Assembly: GCF_014196615.1 (NCBI RefSeq)
Contig: NZ_JACIDY010000008.1
Span: 124,001-188,000, forward strand
Direction of reading: 5' to 3'
DNA from: Novosphingobium fluoreni
Lineage (GTDB): Bacteria > Pseudomonadota > Alphaproteobacteria > Sphingomonadales > Sphingomonadaceae
Length of the DNA: 64,000 nt
Part shown: in pieces, positions 8,801 through 17,499 of the stretch
Position numbering within the stretch: the first letter of the stretch is position 1
How the letters are laid out: each line of letters opens with the position of its first letter
Position numbers and translations under genes: made by a program
Notes under the pieces: model-generated
What the model was told of the DNA's origin: nothing
Seen by the model: only the letters and a program-made list of their open reading frames with translations
The model's database searches: none

Positions 8801-9913
8801 GTGATTAAAGTCACCACCACGGACGATCCAATGTATCCCAGATCGAGGCGCAGCACGGTTGTGCCACTCAGCCTGGCTGAGATCCAAAGCGGCGATCTCC
8901 AAGAGGGGCAGTACCTCGATTTCAAGCGGCAGATCGATCTTGACCAGCCCGCCGCCAAGGTCCGCCTGCTCGATGATGTCGTTGCGTTCCTGAACCGCGG
9001 TGCCGCCCGGATCATCGTGGGCGTCGAGGAACGCGCGGGGCGCTTCGAAAGCTTTCGGCCGATCGAGGGCGATGCCGACAAGATCGCGTTGCGCCTACAA
9101 ACGATCATCCAGGACGGCATCACGCCGACGCCAGTCGATGTAGACGTCGTGCCACTTCACGGCGAAAGTGGGTTCATCCTCGATATCCGTATTCCGAGCC
9201 ATATCGGCGGACCGTTCATGAATCGTGTGACCGGTGGGTATATGATCCGATCGGGGTCGAGGAATCTCCCTATCGACCCAGGCATGCTTCGCAGCCGGTT
9301 CGTGGACGAGTTGCAGTGGCTGCGCACACTCGATCAGCTGACGGCCGACGAGGATGCGAAATTGGCGGCCAGTAATGTGGTCGAGCAAGGTCGATCGCTT
9401 CGCATAGGCATTCTGCCTCGTGAGCATTTCGATCATTTGCGACGGCCATTCGCCCAATCGGACTACGTCCGGTCATCCGCACCGTGCTTCCACGAGCATT
9501 CACGGGGCTGGTTCAAGGCCTGCGAAGACGGCCATCAGGTGCTGATACACGATCTGCGATCGCAAGGAATCGAACGGCTCTTCATCCGTGACGACTGGTT
9601 CATTCACGCCCATGTATCTTTCGCGCTGCAGGAACGAACCGGGGAAGGCCGGCTGGCGCTTCACGAGTTCGAGCAGGAAAGCAGACGGTATCTCCAATCG
9701 CTGTCGGACTTCCTTGACGAGCAAGAGGTCGAAGGGCCGTTTGCGGTTACGCTCGCGCTCCAGTCACTTGGGGAGGCTGAGCATTTCCACGCGTGGTTTA
9801 AGAACACTGCAACGGTCCGGACGCTGCGGCCCCACCTCGTCTCAGCCATTGATGACAATGTGCTGATCACCGACTTCCTTCGCAAGGTGAGACAGGCCTC
9901 CGTGTTGGGGTAG
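8801..9913 (+). CDS. AlbA_2 (Schlafen-like) domain protein
   Basis: About 370 aa from the GTG at 8801 (GGGA upstream); an ATG at 8831 is the alternative start. The N-terminal 140 residues match the AlbA_2/Schlafen-core pattern: EGQYLDFKRQ, then DDVVAFLNRGAARIIVGVEE, RLQTIIQDGITPTPVDV and GGYMIRSGSRN. AlbA_2 domains bind nucleic acid and occur in transcription factors, nucleases and phage-defence genes. The C-terminal 220 residues are not recognised. It lies 49 bases after the preceding gene on the same strand, perhaps one transcription unit. Confidence 0.8.
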   Translation: MIKVTTTDDPMYPRSRRSTVVPLSLAEIQSGDLQEGQYLDFKRQIDLDQPAAKVRLLDDVVAFLNRGAARIIVGVEERAGRFESFRPIEGDADKIALRLQTIIQDGITPTPVDVDVVPLHGESGFILDIRIPSHIGGPFMNRVTGGYMIRSGSRNLPIDPGMLRSRFVDELQWLRTLDQLTADEDAKLAASNVVEQGRSLRIGILPREHFDHLRRPFAQSDYVRSSAPCFHEHSRGWFKACEDGHQVLIHDLRSQGIERLFIRDDWFIHAHVSFALQERTGEGRLALHEFEQESRRYLQSLSDFLDEQEVEGPFAVTLALQSLGEAEHFHAWFKNTATVRTLRPHLVSAIDDNVLITDFLRKVRQASVLG

Positions 9914-10323
9914 CCAATAGCTCCACTGATGGCCCTCCCATAATCCAGACGTTCAGATAGAGCGCTGCATACGACCAGATTGCGTCATTCGTTGGTCGAT
10001 CCTCCAACGGCGGCTTTCGTCAAAAGCCGATGTCCAGTGTTTTCGCGACGGCCATCGGAGTGCGAGCGAGCGTAGCCGCCAGCCGACTGGTACGTGATGG
10101 GTGGGCCTCGTGAGTAAGCGCTGGCCGCAAGCCGCTTTTCGTCCACAATCCGCGCCTAACCGTCAACAGCGATGAGCACCGTTAGGACAACGGAAACCAT
10201 GTCGGATAAGTTGGGAGTGCACCGTCTGATATTCCGCTGTAGCCGAGCCCGCGAACTCCGCGGGTCGACCTTCACGTCGATCACGCGGACGACCATCGGC
10301 AGGCGGCGGGGATAGCGACAGTC
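9914..10323. other. 410-base gap, nothing recognised
   Basis: No reading frame with family resemblance, tRNA or clear terminator was seen. The stretch is slightly less GC-rich than the flanks and may hold the promoter of the next gene. Confidence 0.5.
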
Positions 10324-11421
10324 GTGGCGCGCTGGTCGGTGATGATTTACCATCGACATGACATGACCATCATCGACCAGATCATCGAAAGACGCAGTCA
10401 GCAGAGTCGCTGGGATCCCGCGTTGTGGGACTTCACCGAGCGCGTGCAGTGCTTACCCAAAGAGAAATGGAACGATCGGAGCGTCGAGCCGCGCCCGCTT
10501 CAGCATGTCAGTGACGACGCGCTCCAAGCCCGCCTGGAAGGCATCAACTCCAACATCCAGTATCTCGACGATCCAGACGGACCGCGGGACGACTGGCAGC
10601 CTGAAAAGGGCTGGCTCAGCCCTTGGTGGTGGCTCCGGCTACGGCACTGGACACTTTCCGAATTCAAGCGGCGCGGGCTGGCCGTCCAGCTCACGCGCGA
10701 GATTCCGCCCGGGCCACGTCTCCAAGACGAGTTCCTCGGCATCCATGCGGGAGCTTCACCGAAGCTGTTCCGGCTCAGCCGCATCCCCTACCTGATGAAG
10801 GCGCTGGAACAGGGGCAGCTTCGCTTCGCGCCGGCGTTGGGCTACAAGGCGATGGAAAACGACGAGGCCCGGGCCGACGACGAGATGAGCAAGGGGTACA
10901 AACGGGCCGGCAACCGAGTGACCATCACCACTCTCGACGGCAGGCCGATCAAAGCGCTGAGCGACGTCTCGTTCGACACCAGGCGGATGACAGCTGACAT
11001 GGTCGACCTTCCATACTGGATGCTCTGCGCCAGCACGGATTTCGATCCGCGCCTGTTCGACGAGTTCCCCGGCGGCCAAGGCGATGACGGTATGCTGGCG
11101 ATATTCGATCCGGTCGAATTCAGGCGGCGGGCCGGTATGAAGATTGCCTCGGCCCTGCCGCACGTTCACCTCGCAGGCACCGTCGTGGAATACTTCGACG
11201 TCTATCACCCGGAGAGTGGCGACATCTCGCCCGTCACGATGAAGGCGATGCGCTTCGCATATCAGCGGGAGCACCGTCTCGTACTCGATCCAGGTCACGG
11301 CCCGGCCATCGCCGCGAAGGACTATTTCATAGACATCGGTTCAATCGAGGACATCGCCGGGGTCTATGGAGTGGACGGAAGAAAGCTCGCCGGCACCGGG
11401 CCCGACAGCTTCCTTGCCTGA
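10324..11421 (+). CDS. Unrecognised protein, 365 aa
   Basis: Soluble protein with no domain I can name. Its middle has the order RIPYLMKALEQGQLRF, then DLPYWMLCAST, MLAIFDPVEFRRRA and FAYQREHRLVLDP. This order resembles, in outline only, the DUF2971-type proteins common in defence islands; I do not rely on that. The start is uncertain: GTG at 10324 has a GGGGAT upstream, with ATGs in the same frame at 10342 and 10363. It is flanked by the AlbA_2 gene and, convergently, the ApeA-like gene. Confidence 0.65.
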   Translation: MARWSVMIYHRHDMTIIDQIIERRSQQSRWDPALWDFTERVQCLPKEKWNDRSVEPRPLQHVSDDALQARLEGINSNIQYLDDPDGPRDDWQPEKGWLSPWWWLRLRHWTLSEFKRRGLAVQLTREIPPGPRLQDEFLGIHAGASPKLFRLSRIPYLMKALEQGQLRFAPALGYKAMENDEARADDEMSKGYKRAGNRVTITTLDGRPIKALSDVSFDTRRMTADMVDLPYWMLCASTDFDPRLFDEFPGGQGDDGMLAIFDPVEFRRRAGMKIASALPHVHLAGTVVEYFDVYHPESGDISPVTMKAMRFAYQREHRLVLDPGHGPAIAAKDYFIDIGSIEDIAGVYGVDGRKLAGTGPDSFLA

Positions 11422-11442
11422 ACGTAACCGATCGGCGGAAAC

Positions 11443-12708
11443 CTATCCCACCGGTCGACAGGTGGGGAAATGCAGCGTCTTGTCCCGGTGGAGCCAGCTC
11501 TGGTAGCCGCCGACGAAGCCGAGCATGTGCAGGATCAAGCGCGTCGCGATCTCTCGCGCCCAGATGACATGGCCTGGAATTCCGCTTTCGGTATCGACGT
11601 TTGCCGGGATCACGCCGGTATGGACGATGTGGTTGCGGACCTTGATCAGTGCTGGCAACCATCCGTCGGGCAAGTCGTCCGTGACGATCCCCCATTCGGC
11701 GACAAGCGCCTCGATCTGCTCACGGAAGGCTCGGCGGTTCAGTTCGGGCAGCTTGTCGATCATACCGGACGGCGCGTCCGACTCCGTCAGCAGTTTGCGA
11801 AGCGGGCTGACCCTCTTCTTGAATGCGCTCGACGTCTCGAACTGGCGTGACGCCGCGGCGAGCTCGCCCTCCAAGATGTTCTCAATCGACGTCATCGCGT
11901 TGACGAGCTGCGACTCGAAAGTCGGGGCCGGCATCACGAACCAGCGGATCGCGGCGTCGAGCTTGGCCACGGTTTCTGCTCGCGTGGAGAAGGTGTCGCA
12001 AGCGACGGCGAAGATCGGTTCGAGGTGGATGGGCGGGAACGGGGCAAGGCCCGGTCGGACCGCCCGACCTCGGCGCACGACGCGCATGCGCTCCGTCGTG
12101 CCGCTGAAGACGCGTTCGACCACGGGCATCAGATAGCTGCTCGATGCGAAGGACATGACGCGCAGGACGTGAATGAAGAAGCGTTCCGACTCCTCCAGCC
12201 AGGCATCGTCGGCGGTGTCAGAGGGGTCGAACAGATGAAGGAAACCGCTTGCCTTCTGCGAATCCGCGCTCTCGTCCATTCCGCCAGCCCAGACCTTCCC
12301 AAGCGGCGTCTCCCTCGAGATACGATGGATGGTGCCGAACTTCCGGAACAGCCACAGCTTGCTTGCCTGCTTGTGCGGACCCGCCATCGTTCGCGTGATG
12401 TCAGCAACGGCGCACTGCCCCTGGAAGCCGAGTTCCTGCCCCTCGATCGATCCGTGGCTGAAGTAAAGGATGCTGAAGCTGTCAGATCGGAAGGTTGTGC
12501 CGTTCTCGGCGATACCCTCGAGCACGATCCTGTCCAGCAACTCCGTCGGCTCGGGCGTGTGATAGAGCCCATAGGCCGTATCGGAGAATGGGAGTCGCGC
12601 GAGCTGGACAGAGAGCACACCTTCGTCATCAACCTCAGCGGTGAAATCAATCGGGTGGCTATGGCCATGACCGGATAGCGATCCGGAGAAGGAGGTGAGT
12701 TCGAACAT
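11443..12708 (-). CDS. ApeA-like HEPN-domain protein, probable abortive-infection RNase
   Basis: A 421-aa protein with an N-terminal beta-rich region and a C-terminal alpha-helical HEPN domain. The HEPN catalytic pattern R-x4-H is visible as RNHIVH at residues 358-363, and the preceding helices (SQLVNAMTSIENILEG and following) fit the ApeA HEPN family. ApeA proteins are single-gene anti-phage RNases in enterobacteria. The assignment rests on the overall layout and the motif, so the ApeA label is moderate. It diverges from the HNH gene at 12831. Confidence 0.7.
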   Translation of the reverse strand: MFELTSFSGSLSGHGHSHPIDFTAEVDDEGVLSVQLARLPFSDTAYGLYHTPEPTELLDRIVLEGIAENGTTFRSDSFSILYFSHGSIEGQELGFQGQCAVADITRTMAGPHKQASKLWLFRKFGTIHRISRETPLGKVWAGGMDESADSQKASGFLHLFDPSDTADDAWLEESERFFIHVLRVMSFASSSYLMPVVERVFSGTTERMRVVRRGRAVRPGLAPFPPIHLEPIFAVACDTFSTRAETVAKLDAAIRWFVMPAPTFESQLVNAMTSIENILEGELAAASRQFETSSAFKKRVSPLRKLLTESDAPSGMIDKLPELNRRAFREQIEALVAEWGIVTDDLPDGWLPALIKVRNHIVHTGVIPANVDTESGIPGHVIWAREIATRLILHMLGFVGGYQSWLHRDKTLHFPTCRPVG

Positions 12709-12830
12709 GCTCGCATGGTCGTTCGCATCTTTCCGTAGATCAAGACGAGCATGGCTGCGGGCGGACGGAATTCGTCATCGCTCAGGCGGCGACTGGCTAT
12801 ATGGTTCAAGGCCCACAAAGAGTATGCAAG

Positions 12831-13922
12831 ATGACCAAGTCTCCCGTCGCAATAGTGCCACCGGACGTTTCCATCCGTAACGAAGCGGGAGAGGTGCTGC
12901 TCTTCTCCTGGCCCGAGTTCGTCAAGGCGATATGCGAGGGATCGTCGTGCTTCGTCTGCGGGCGGCCCCGCGCCGGCAACACCTTCAACGACGAGCACAT
13001 CGTTCCCAACTGGGTGCTGCACGCCTTTGCTCTGCACAAGAAGGCGATCACGCTGCCGAATGGCAGGCAGACCGTATACGGCAACTACACGATTCCGTGC
13101 TGCGCGGACTGTAACACCGAAATGGCGCGTGAGTTCGAGGACGTCATCAGCCCGCTGGTCCGAGCGGGGGGCGATGCCGTTCAGAACCACGTCGCCGGCG
13201 GCGGTGGACAGCACCTCTTCACCTGGATGGCGCTGATATTCCTCAAGCTGCACCTGAACGACCGGCGGCTTCGGAAGCATCGCAACTTTAACGACGGCGA
13301 CGATCCGATATCGGTGGACTACACCTGGGAGCACATGCACCACCTCCATGCGGTCGCGCGCGCCTTCCATATCGGCGCAACCGTCATGCCCGAGGCGACC
13401 GGATCGCTCTATGTCTTCCCAATCGACGCGGGCGAGCGTGACTTCGACCTCCTCACGATAACCGATGCGCAGACCCTGTATCTTCAGCTTGGCCGCACTG
13501 GGATCATCGCCGTGTTCGACGACGCCCATGCCGCGACTACCCGCGTCATGTGGATCATCGAGAAGATCAACGGCCCGGTCAGCAGCTTCCAGGCCCGCGA
13601 GCTGGCAGTCCACTTTGCCATGGCGAACCTCGATCTAGTGAACCGACCGCGCTTCTGGACCCAGGTGTCGGCGGACCGGAAGGACGTGCTGATCGGCGGG
13701 GCCACCGGACCAGAACCACTGTTCCGGCAATACGATCAGGCGCTGTTCGGCCATCTGATGACGGTGGCGTTCCCGGTGCTGCCCGAAGTGGCGGGGTTGG
13801 ATCGGGATCAGGCGGCGGCGCGGCTCGCGTCGGGGGACATGAACTTCCTGCTCGACGACAAACTCGAATTTGTTTCCGGCCATGCCCGCAAAAGTGGTTT
13901 CAAAGCTGATAAAGGCAGTTGA
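12831..13922 (+). CDS. HNH-type nuclease-like protein
   Basis: A 363-aa protein. Two CxxC pairs bracket the H-N-H core: CFVCGRP near residue 40, then NDEHIVPNWVL, then CCADCNTEM near residue 92. This order is that of zinc-finger HNH nucleases, with H of EHIVP as the likely general base. The rest is not recognised. I chose the ATG at 12831 (AAAGAG at 12817-12822); an upstream in-frame ATG at 12801 is possible. It is transcribed divergently from the ApeA-like gene, so the pair could share control. Confidence 0.75.
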   Translation: MTKSPVAIVPPDVSIRNEAGEVLLFSWPEFVKAICEGSSCFVCGRPRAGNTFNDEHIVPNWVLHAFALHKKAITLPNGRQTVYGNYTIPCCADCNTEMAREFEDVISPLVRAGGDAVQNHVAGGGGQHLFTWMALIFLKLHLNDRRLRKHRNFNDGDDPISVDYTWEHMHHLHAVARAFHIGATVMPEATGSLYVFPIDAGERDFDLLTITDAQTLYLQLGRTGIIAVFDDAHAATTRVMWIIEKINGPVSSFQARELAVHFAMANLDLVNRPRFWTQVSADRKDVLIGGATGPEPLFRQYDQALFGHLMTVAFPVLPEVAGLDRDQAAARLASGDMNFLLDDKLEFVSGHARKSGFKADKGS

Positions 13923-13942
13923 GAGGCATCCCATCCGTCCGA

Positions 13943-14881
13943 TCAATCGTTTCCATAGTCCGGTTCATATTCCATCTCTCGCTCCTGCTGATCGGTATGA
14001 ATGTAGTCGATCCCAGCAGCATCCAGTTCGTCACTGCCGGTGAGCGCGAGATCGCAAGTGGGGCACTTGAACTCCTCACCGACGAATTCCCGATCGACGG
14101 TTTCCCAAATCCCGTATTCGTCCGCTTCTTTCGTGATGTCCTCGCCTGTCTGCTCGCCTGTAACGAACGCACGACAGGCGCAGGCCGGGCAGGATACCGT
14201 CCAGATTTCGTCATACCTCTCGGGGAAGAGAGCGGTCTGCTTATCCGGTTCGCGCAGCTCAGCGAGTGCATGGAGATTCTCCCTTTCCGCCTTCTTCAGC
14301 TCCTGAAAAGCCGCCCGATGGGATTCGACCAGCAGCTTTACCGCAGCGGTCAGGGCCAAGGCAGCCTCGGCCAGGAGTTGACGCGGAGCTGCGGCATCAG
14401 CGGCGCCGATCCAGTCCTCCAACGAAGTCTCTATATGGCGCAGTATGGTGTCGCAGGCGTGCCAATAGCGTTCCTCCCAAGCCTCAAGGCGCATCGTCTT
14501 GAAGGGAAGATCGGCTGAATGAAGTTCAGCATTCCGGCGCTCTGCGATCTCCATGCAGAACTTCTGCACCAGCTTGTCGAAGCGCGGCACGAGATGTGTC
14601 AGGCGTTCGAACAGGGTCTTCGCGGTAATCGTCTTCACGTCAGTTGTGATGTTGAACCCGGCTGCTACGAACATAGACGGGGCATGCTGGGGATCGACGA
14701 CAAGGCAAGGGTGCTGTCGCGCGAGGGCTGCCTTTCCGAGAAGCTCGAGGGCGAGCGACGCCCAGAGCTGGTACTCATCAAGGTCACCGGCCGCCTTCCG
14801 CATCATTGCGCGGCCCATGTAGACCTTGGACTTCGCATGCAGCGCCTCGCTGTTGATAGCGATAAAGACGTCATCAGCCAT
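13943..14881 (-). CDS. HEPN-like protein with C-terminal zinc ribbon, last gene of the Gabija-type operon
   Basis: A 312-aa protein with no name I can give. An alpha-helical N-terminal half contains RNAELH at residues 116-121, a good match to the R-x4-H active-site motif of HEPN ribonucleases. The C-terminal part carries a zinc ribbon: C231, C234 (and C236) paired with C273 and C276. The start at 14881 is supported by AAGGA nine bases upstream and by an 8-base overlap with the oxygenase stop (ATGGCTGA), which indicates translational coupling. I infer an RNA-targeting effector; a structural role cannot be excluded. Confidence 0.72.
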   Translation of the reverse strand: MADDVFIAINSEALHAKSKVYMGRAMMRKAAGDLDEYQLWASLALELLGKAALARQHPCLVVDPQHAPSMFVAAGFNITTDVKTITAKTLFERLTHLVPRFDKLVQKFCMEIAERRNAELHSADLPFKTMRLEAWEERYWHACDTILRHIETSLEDWIGAADAAAPRQLLAEAALALTAAVKLLVESHRAAFQELKKAERENLHALAELREPDKQTALFPERYDEIWTVSCPACACRAFVTGEQTGEDITKEADEYGIWETVDREFVGEEFKCPTCDLALTGSDELDAAGIDYIHTDQQEREMEYEPDYGND

Positions 14882-15566
14882 CAACAAGCATCCTTGAAAG
14901 GCGGCGCCCAACAGCACCTTCGGCCGACGTGCGTCCATGCAGAACGCGCCAATTATCAATAACTAAGATCCCACCAGCGATCCAGTGATGAAGGGTCGGC
15001 GAAGAACGCGTGAGGAGCTCCTCGACCATCTCGATGGCCGCACGACCGCGCGCGTCAAATGCTTCCATGCACCCGGTGTCGAACCTCATCCACGCCTCGT
15101 CAGCCGGCAGTATCGAGGAGTAGAAAGATCGCCTGCCAGAGCGGACCAGCACGACGGCATTGCGCAGCATGGCTTTCTCATCCGCCGAAAACGCGAGCTG
15201 GTGGCGGTCAAGCAGTGCCGTAGCCACAGACGGGATACCCGGGTTCAAGCATGCCAAGACGACATATCGGCACGGACGTATGCGATGGCTGAGTTCGATG
15301 TGCAGTGGGAACGTCCCCAAGCCGTGTACTGAACTTAGCGACCGTGGATGAGCCAGTTCCCGTGGTAATGGGGCTATGGTCTCCAACTCAACACCGCCCC
15401 GTCCATGAACAGCCGTGCCGAGCTTGATGCAGATTTGTTCAGCTGCGTTGACGATCTGCTGGTCGACCCCTTCAACCTTTGTCGTGAACCATCCAGTATC
15501 GCGCAAGCTCGCGGGAAGCGCGGACAAGAGGGCCGAGAAGTTAGATGCAGAAAGCTGATCCTTCAC
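14874..15566 (-). CDS. Fe(II)/2-oxoglutarate oxygenase-like protein (TauD/clavaminate-synthase fold) in the Gabija-type operon
   Basis: A 230-aa protein. The metal-site pattern is H89-x-E91 (PLHIELSH) with distal H210 (NWRVLHGRT), and an Arg for 2-oxoglutarate follows in GRRLSRMLVDG (221-225). The HxE variant instead of HxD is the one known from clavaminate synthase. The VIDNWRVLHGR run is characteristic of TauD-like oxygenases. The start is GTG at 15566 with GAGGA just upstream; the frame continues upstream only into the helicase gene. It lies 28 bases after the helicase and overlaps the HEPN gene by 8. Family members hydroxylate small molecules or amino acids; the substrate is unknown. Confidence 0.75.
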   Translation of the reverse strand: MKDQLSASNFSALLSALPASLRDTGWFTTKVEGVDQQIVNAAEQICIKLGTAVHGRGGVELETIAPLPRELAHPRSLSSVHGLGTFPLHIELSHRIRPCRYVVLACLNPGIPSVATALLDRHQLAFSADEKAMLRNAVVLVRSGRRSFYSSILPADEAWMRFDTGCMEAFDARGRAAIEMVEELLTRSSPTLHHWIAGGILVIDNWRVLHGRTSAEGAVGRRLSRMLVDG

Positions 15567-15594
15567 GCTATCCTCGATGAACGTCTGGTCACGA

Positions 15595-17499
15595 TCACTG
15601 CGGATTCTCGGGCAACGCCAGAACAACCTCATCGTCATGAAACCAGCCAGCCGCAACAACATGCGCTTTCACGGCGGCTGGATCGGCCGAATAGGTAATC
15701 AGTGCGAGGCTGGATTTGGCGCGACTACAGGTCACGTAAAATAGCCGTCGCGTCCGATCGATTGCCGAATCGCGCCCTTCTTCGGCATTTTTTAGATCGG
15801 TCGCGCTGGGTGCCTTAGCGCCAAGCAGCTTCTCATATCCGAAGAGAAATCCTCGGGCGTCGCCATCGTCCATGAGGACCATGACCCGATCGAACTCCAG
15901 GCCCTTCACTCCTTGATGCGTGTCGAACGCCGCTTCCTTGGCGACATAGGCCGCATAAGGCGGAATGACCGAAAAGGGGCAGCCGAGGAAATTCAGTATC
16001 GCTTCGAGGTTCCGGCCGACAGGATCGGCGGCTTCATCCTCGGCGTCCACGATCTCGTCTGCGCGCTGCGCGGCAAGCGCGGCCTTCAGACTTTCCGGAA
16101 CCTGGAACAAGCCGGTGCCGGCGACATTTTCGAGCACGGCAGCGCAGCTAGGCTCTCCCGGTGTCCAGAGCGCCAAAAGACTGTCAATCGCGGACTGCGC
16201 CAGTCGAAGCTGATCGAGCGGCTTTGCAGATCCCTTCAGATTATCCTTGCTCAGCAGAGGCGAGGCATCTCGGATGAGTTTCGCGATGGCGAACTTGTCG
16301 TTGCGCTGATGAGCGGAAACCAGCGGCAGCACATAGTGCGTGAAAAACCGTGTGGCCGGAAAGCTGCCGTCCAGAAAGCTGGTGCGAAACTCGTCAACCG
16401 AAGCCAGCGCCTCGAACAGGGGCTCGAACCCCATCCGCTTGGCGGCCATGTGATGTTCGAGCGTCAGAACCTTGCATTTCGCCGGGTCATTCCACGCGTC
16501 ATCACTGGTCAGCGACGCCATATAGGCGCGGACCCGGTCCTCGGCGGCCGGCTTGTCCGGGAGGTCGCTGGAGAAGGCGAACAGCCGTGCCCAGCCTTCA
16601 CCCGCATCGTCGCGCGGCTCCTGCTTGTGAGTATCGGCGCCGTCCCGGATGTCGTTGATGAGGCGGACGATGCGATGCGGACTGCGGTGATTGAGGCGCT
16701 TTTCCGGAAACGCCCAGCCTTCCGGGATATCTCGCTCGATCTGTTCCTTACCATCGAGATAGATGCGCTGCATCGTGTCGCCGATGAGCCCGAGGCAAAA
16801 CCGATCGGCGTGCGCCTGCTGGACCGCGAATAGCGCATCGATCAGCGTCTTGCTCGTATCCTGGCTCTCATCGATCAGCAGGAACGGATATTTCTCCACG
16901 AACATGCGCTGCATGAGCGACTTTTCGAGCAGAAATGCCGCGAAAATCTTGATGACCTCGGCATGGTTCAGCGCGTTCCGTTCGCGATTGTCGCCGCTCG
17001 GATTGTAGGTGAAGACCTTGATCTCGTCCAATCGGTCAAGCCGGCGCTGCTTTGATTCGATCTGGATCTGACGCGCGGCAGACGCCTTCGTGCCGGCACG
17101 GCCCTTCTCTTCCTCGATCGTGAGGGCTTCGATCTCAGCCTGCAGATTGTCTCGAAGCCACACGCGTATGTCGGTATTGAAGTTCTGGATCTGCATCCAT
17201 GCGAAGCTGTGGATCGTGCGCACCACGAATAGCGGATTAAACTCGAGGCGTCGCGTGATCTCATCGCAAGCCGCATTGGTATAAGTGATCACCGCGACAT
17301 GACGCGCCCGCAACCGAAGGACGTCGCGATACTTGTCCGCGACATGGCGAAGCGCGTTGACGAGGGAACGCGTCTTCCCCGAGCCCGCGCCGGCGAACAT
17401 GAAAAAGCTCTGCGGGTGCTCCAGGTCGAGATACGTCGCAAGCTGGCTTTCGACATAGTCATCGAGCGTGACGTTCAAAAAGGCGGGAGCGTCGGTCAT
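15595..17499 (-). CDS. UvrD/PcrA-like superfamily 1 helicase, GajB-like
   Basis: A 634-aa SF1A helicase. Motif I is AGAGSGKT at residues 36-43, followed by ITYTNAACDEI (Ia), LLIDESQDT (II), LIGDTMQRIY (III), LNHRSPHRI (IV), THQGVKGLEFDRVMVLMDD (V) and YVTCSRAKSSLALI (VI). Its start overlaps the stop of the OLD gene by four bases (ATGA). OLD plus UvrD-like helicase is the Gabija (GajA/GajB) pair, in which GajB senses or processes DNA ends and stimulates the GajA nuclease. The length is somewhat above typical GajB. Confidence 0.88.
   Translation of the reverse strand: MTDAPAFLNVTLDDYVESQLATYLDLEHPQSFFMFAGAGSGKTRSLVNALRHVADKYRDVLRLRARHVAVITYTNAACDEITRRLEFNPLFVVRTIHSFAWMQIQNFNTDIRVWLRDNLQAEIEALTIEEEKGRAGTKASAARQIQIESKQRRLDRLDEIKVFTYNPSGDNRERNALNHAEVIKIFAAFLLEKSLMQRMFVEKYPFLLIDESQDTSKTLIDALFAVQQAHADRFCLGLIGDTMQRIYLDGKEQIERDIPEGWAFPEKRLNHRSPHRIVRLINDIRDGADTHKQEPRDDAGEGWARLFAFSSDLPDKPAAEDRVRAYMASLTSDDAWNDPAKCKVLTLEHHMAAKRMGFEPLFEALASVDEFRTSFLDGSFPATRFFTHYVLPLVSAHQRNDKFAIAKLIRDASPLLSKDNLKGSAKPLDQLRLAQSAIDSLLALWTPGEPSCAAVLENVAGTGLFQVPESLKAALAAQRADEIVDAEDEAADPVGRNLEAILNFLGCPFSVIPPYAAYVAKEAAFDTHQGVKGLEFDRVMVLMDDGDARGFLFGYEKLLGAKAPSATDLKNAEEGRDSAIDRTRRLFYVTCSRAKSSLALITYSADPAAVKAHVVAAGWFHDDEVVLALPENPQ

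Noticed and set aside
12129..13613. 494-codon minus-strand frame
   Set aside because: Crosses from the antisense of the HNH gene through the intergenic gap into a wrong frame of the ApeA-like gene; both real genes explain the DNA.
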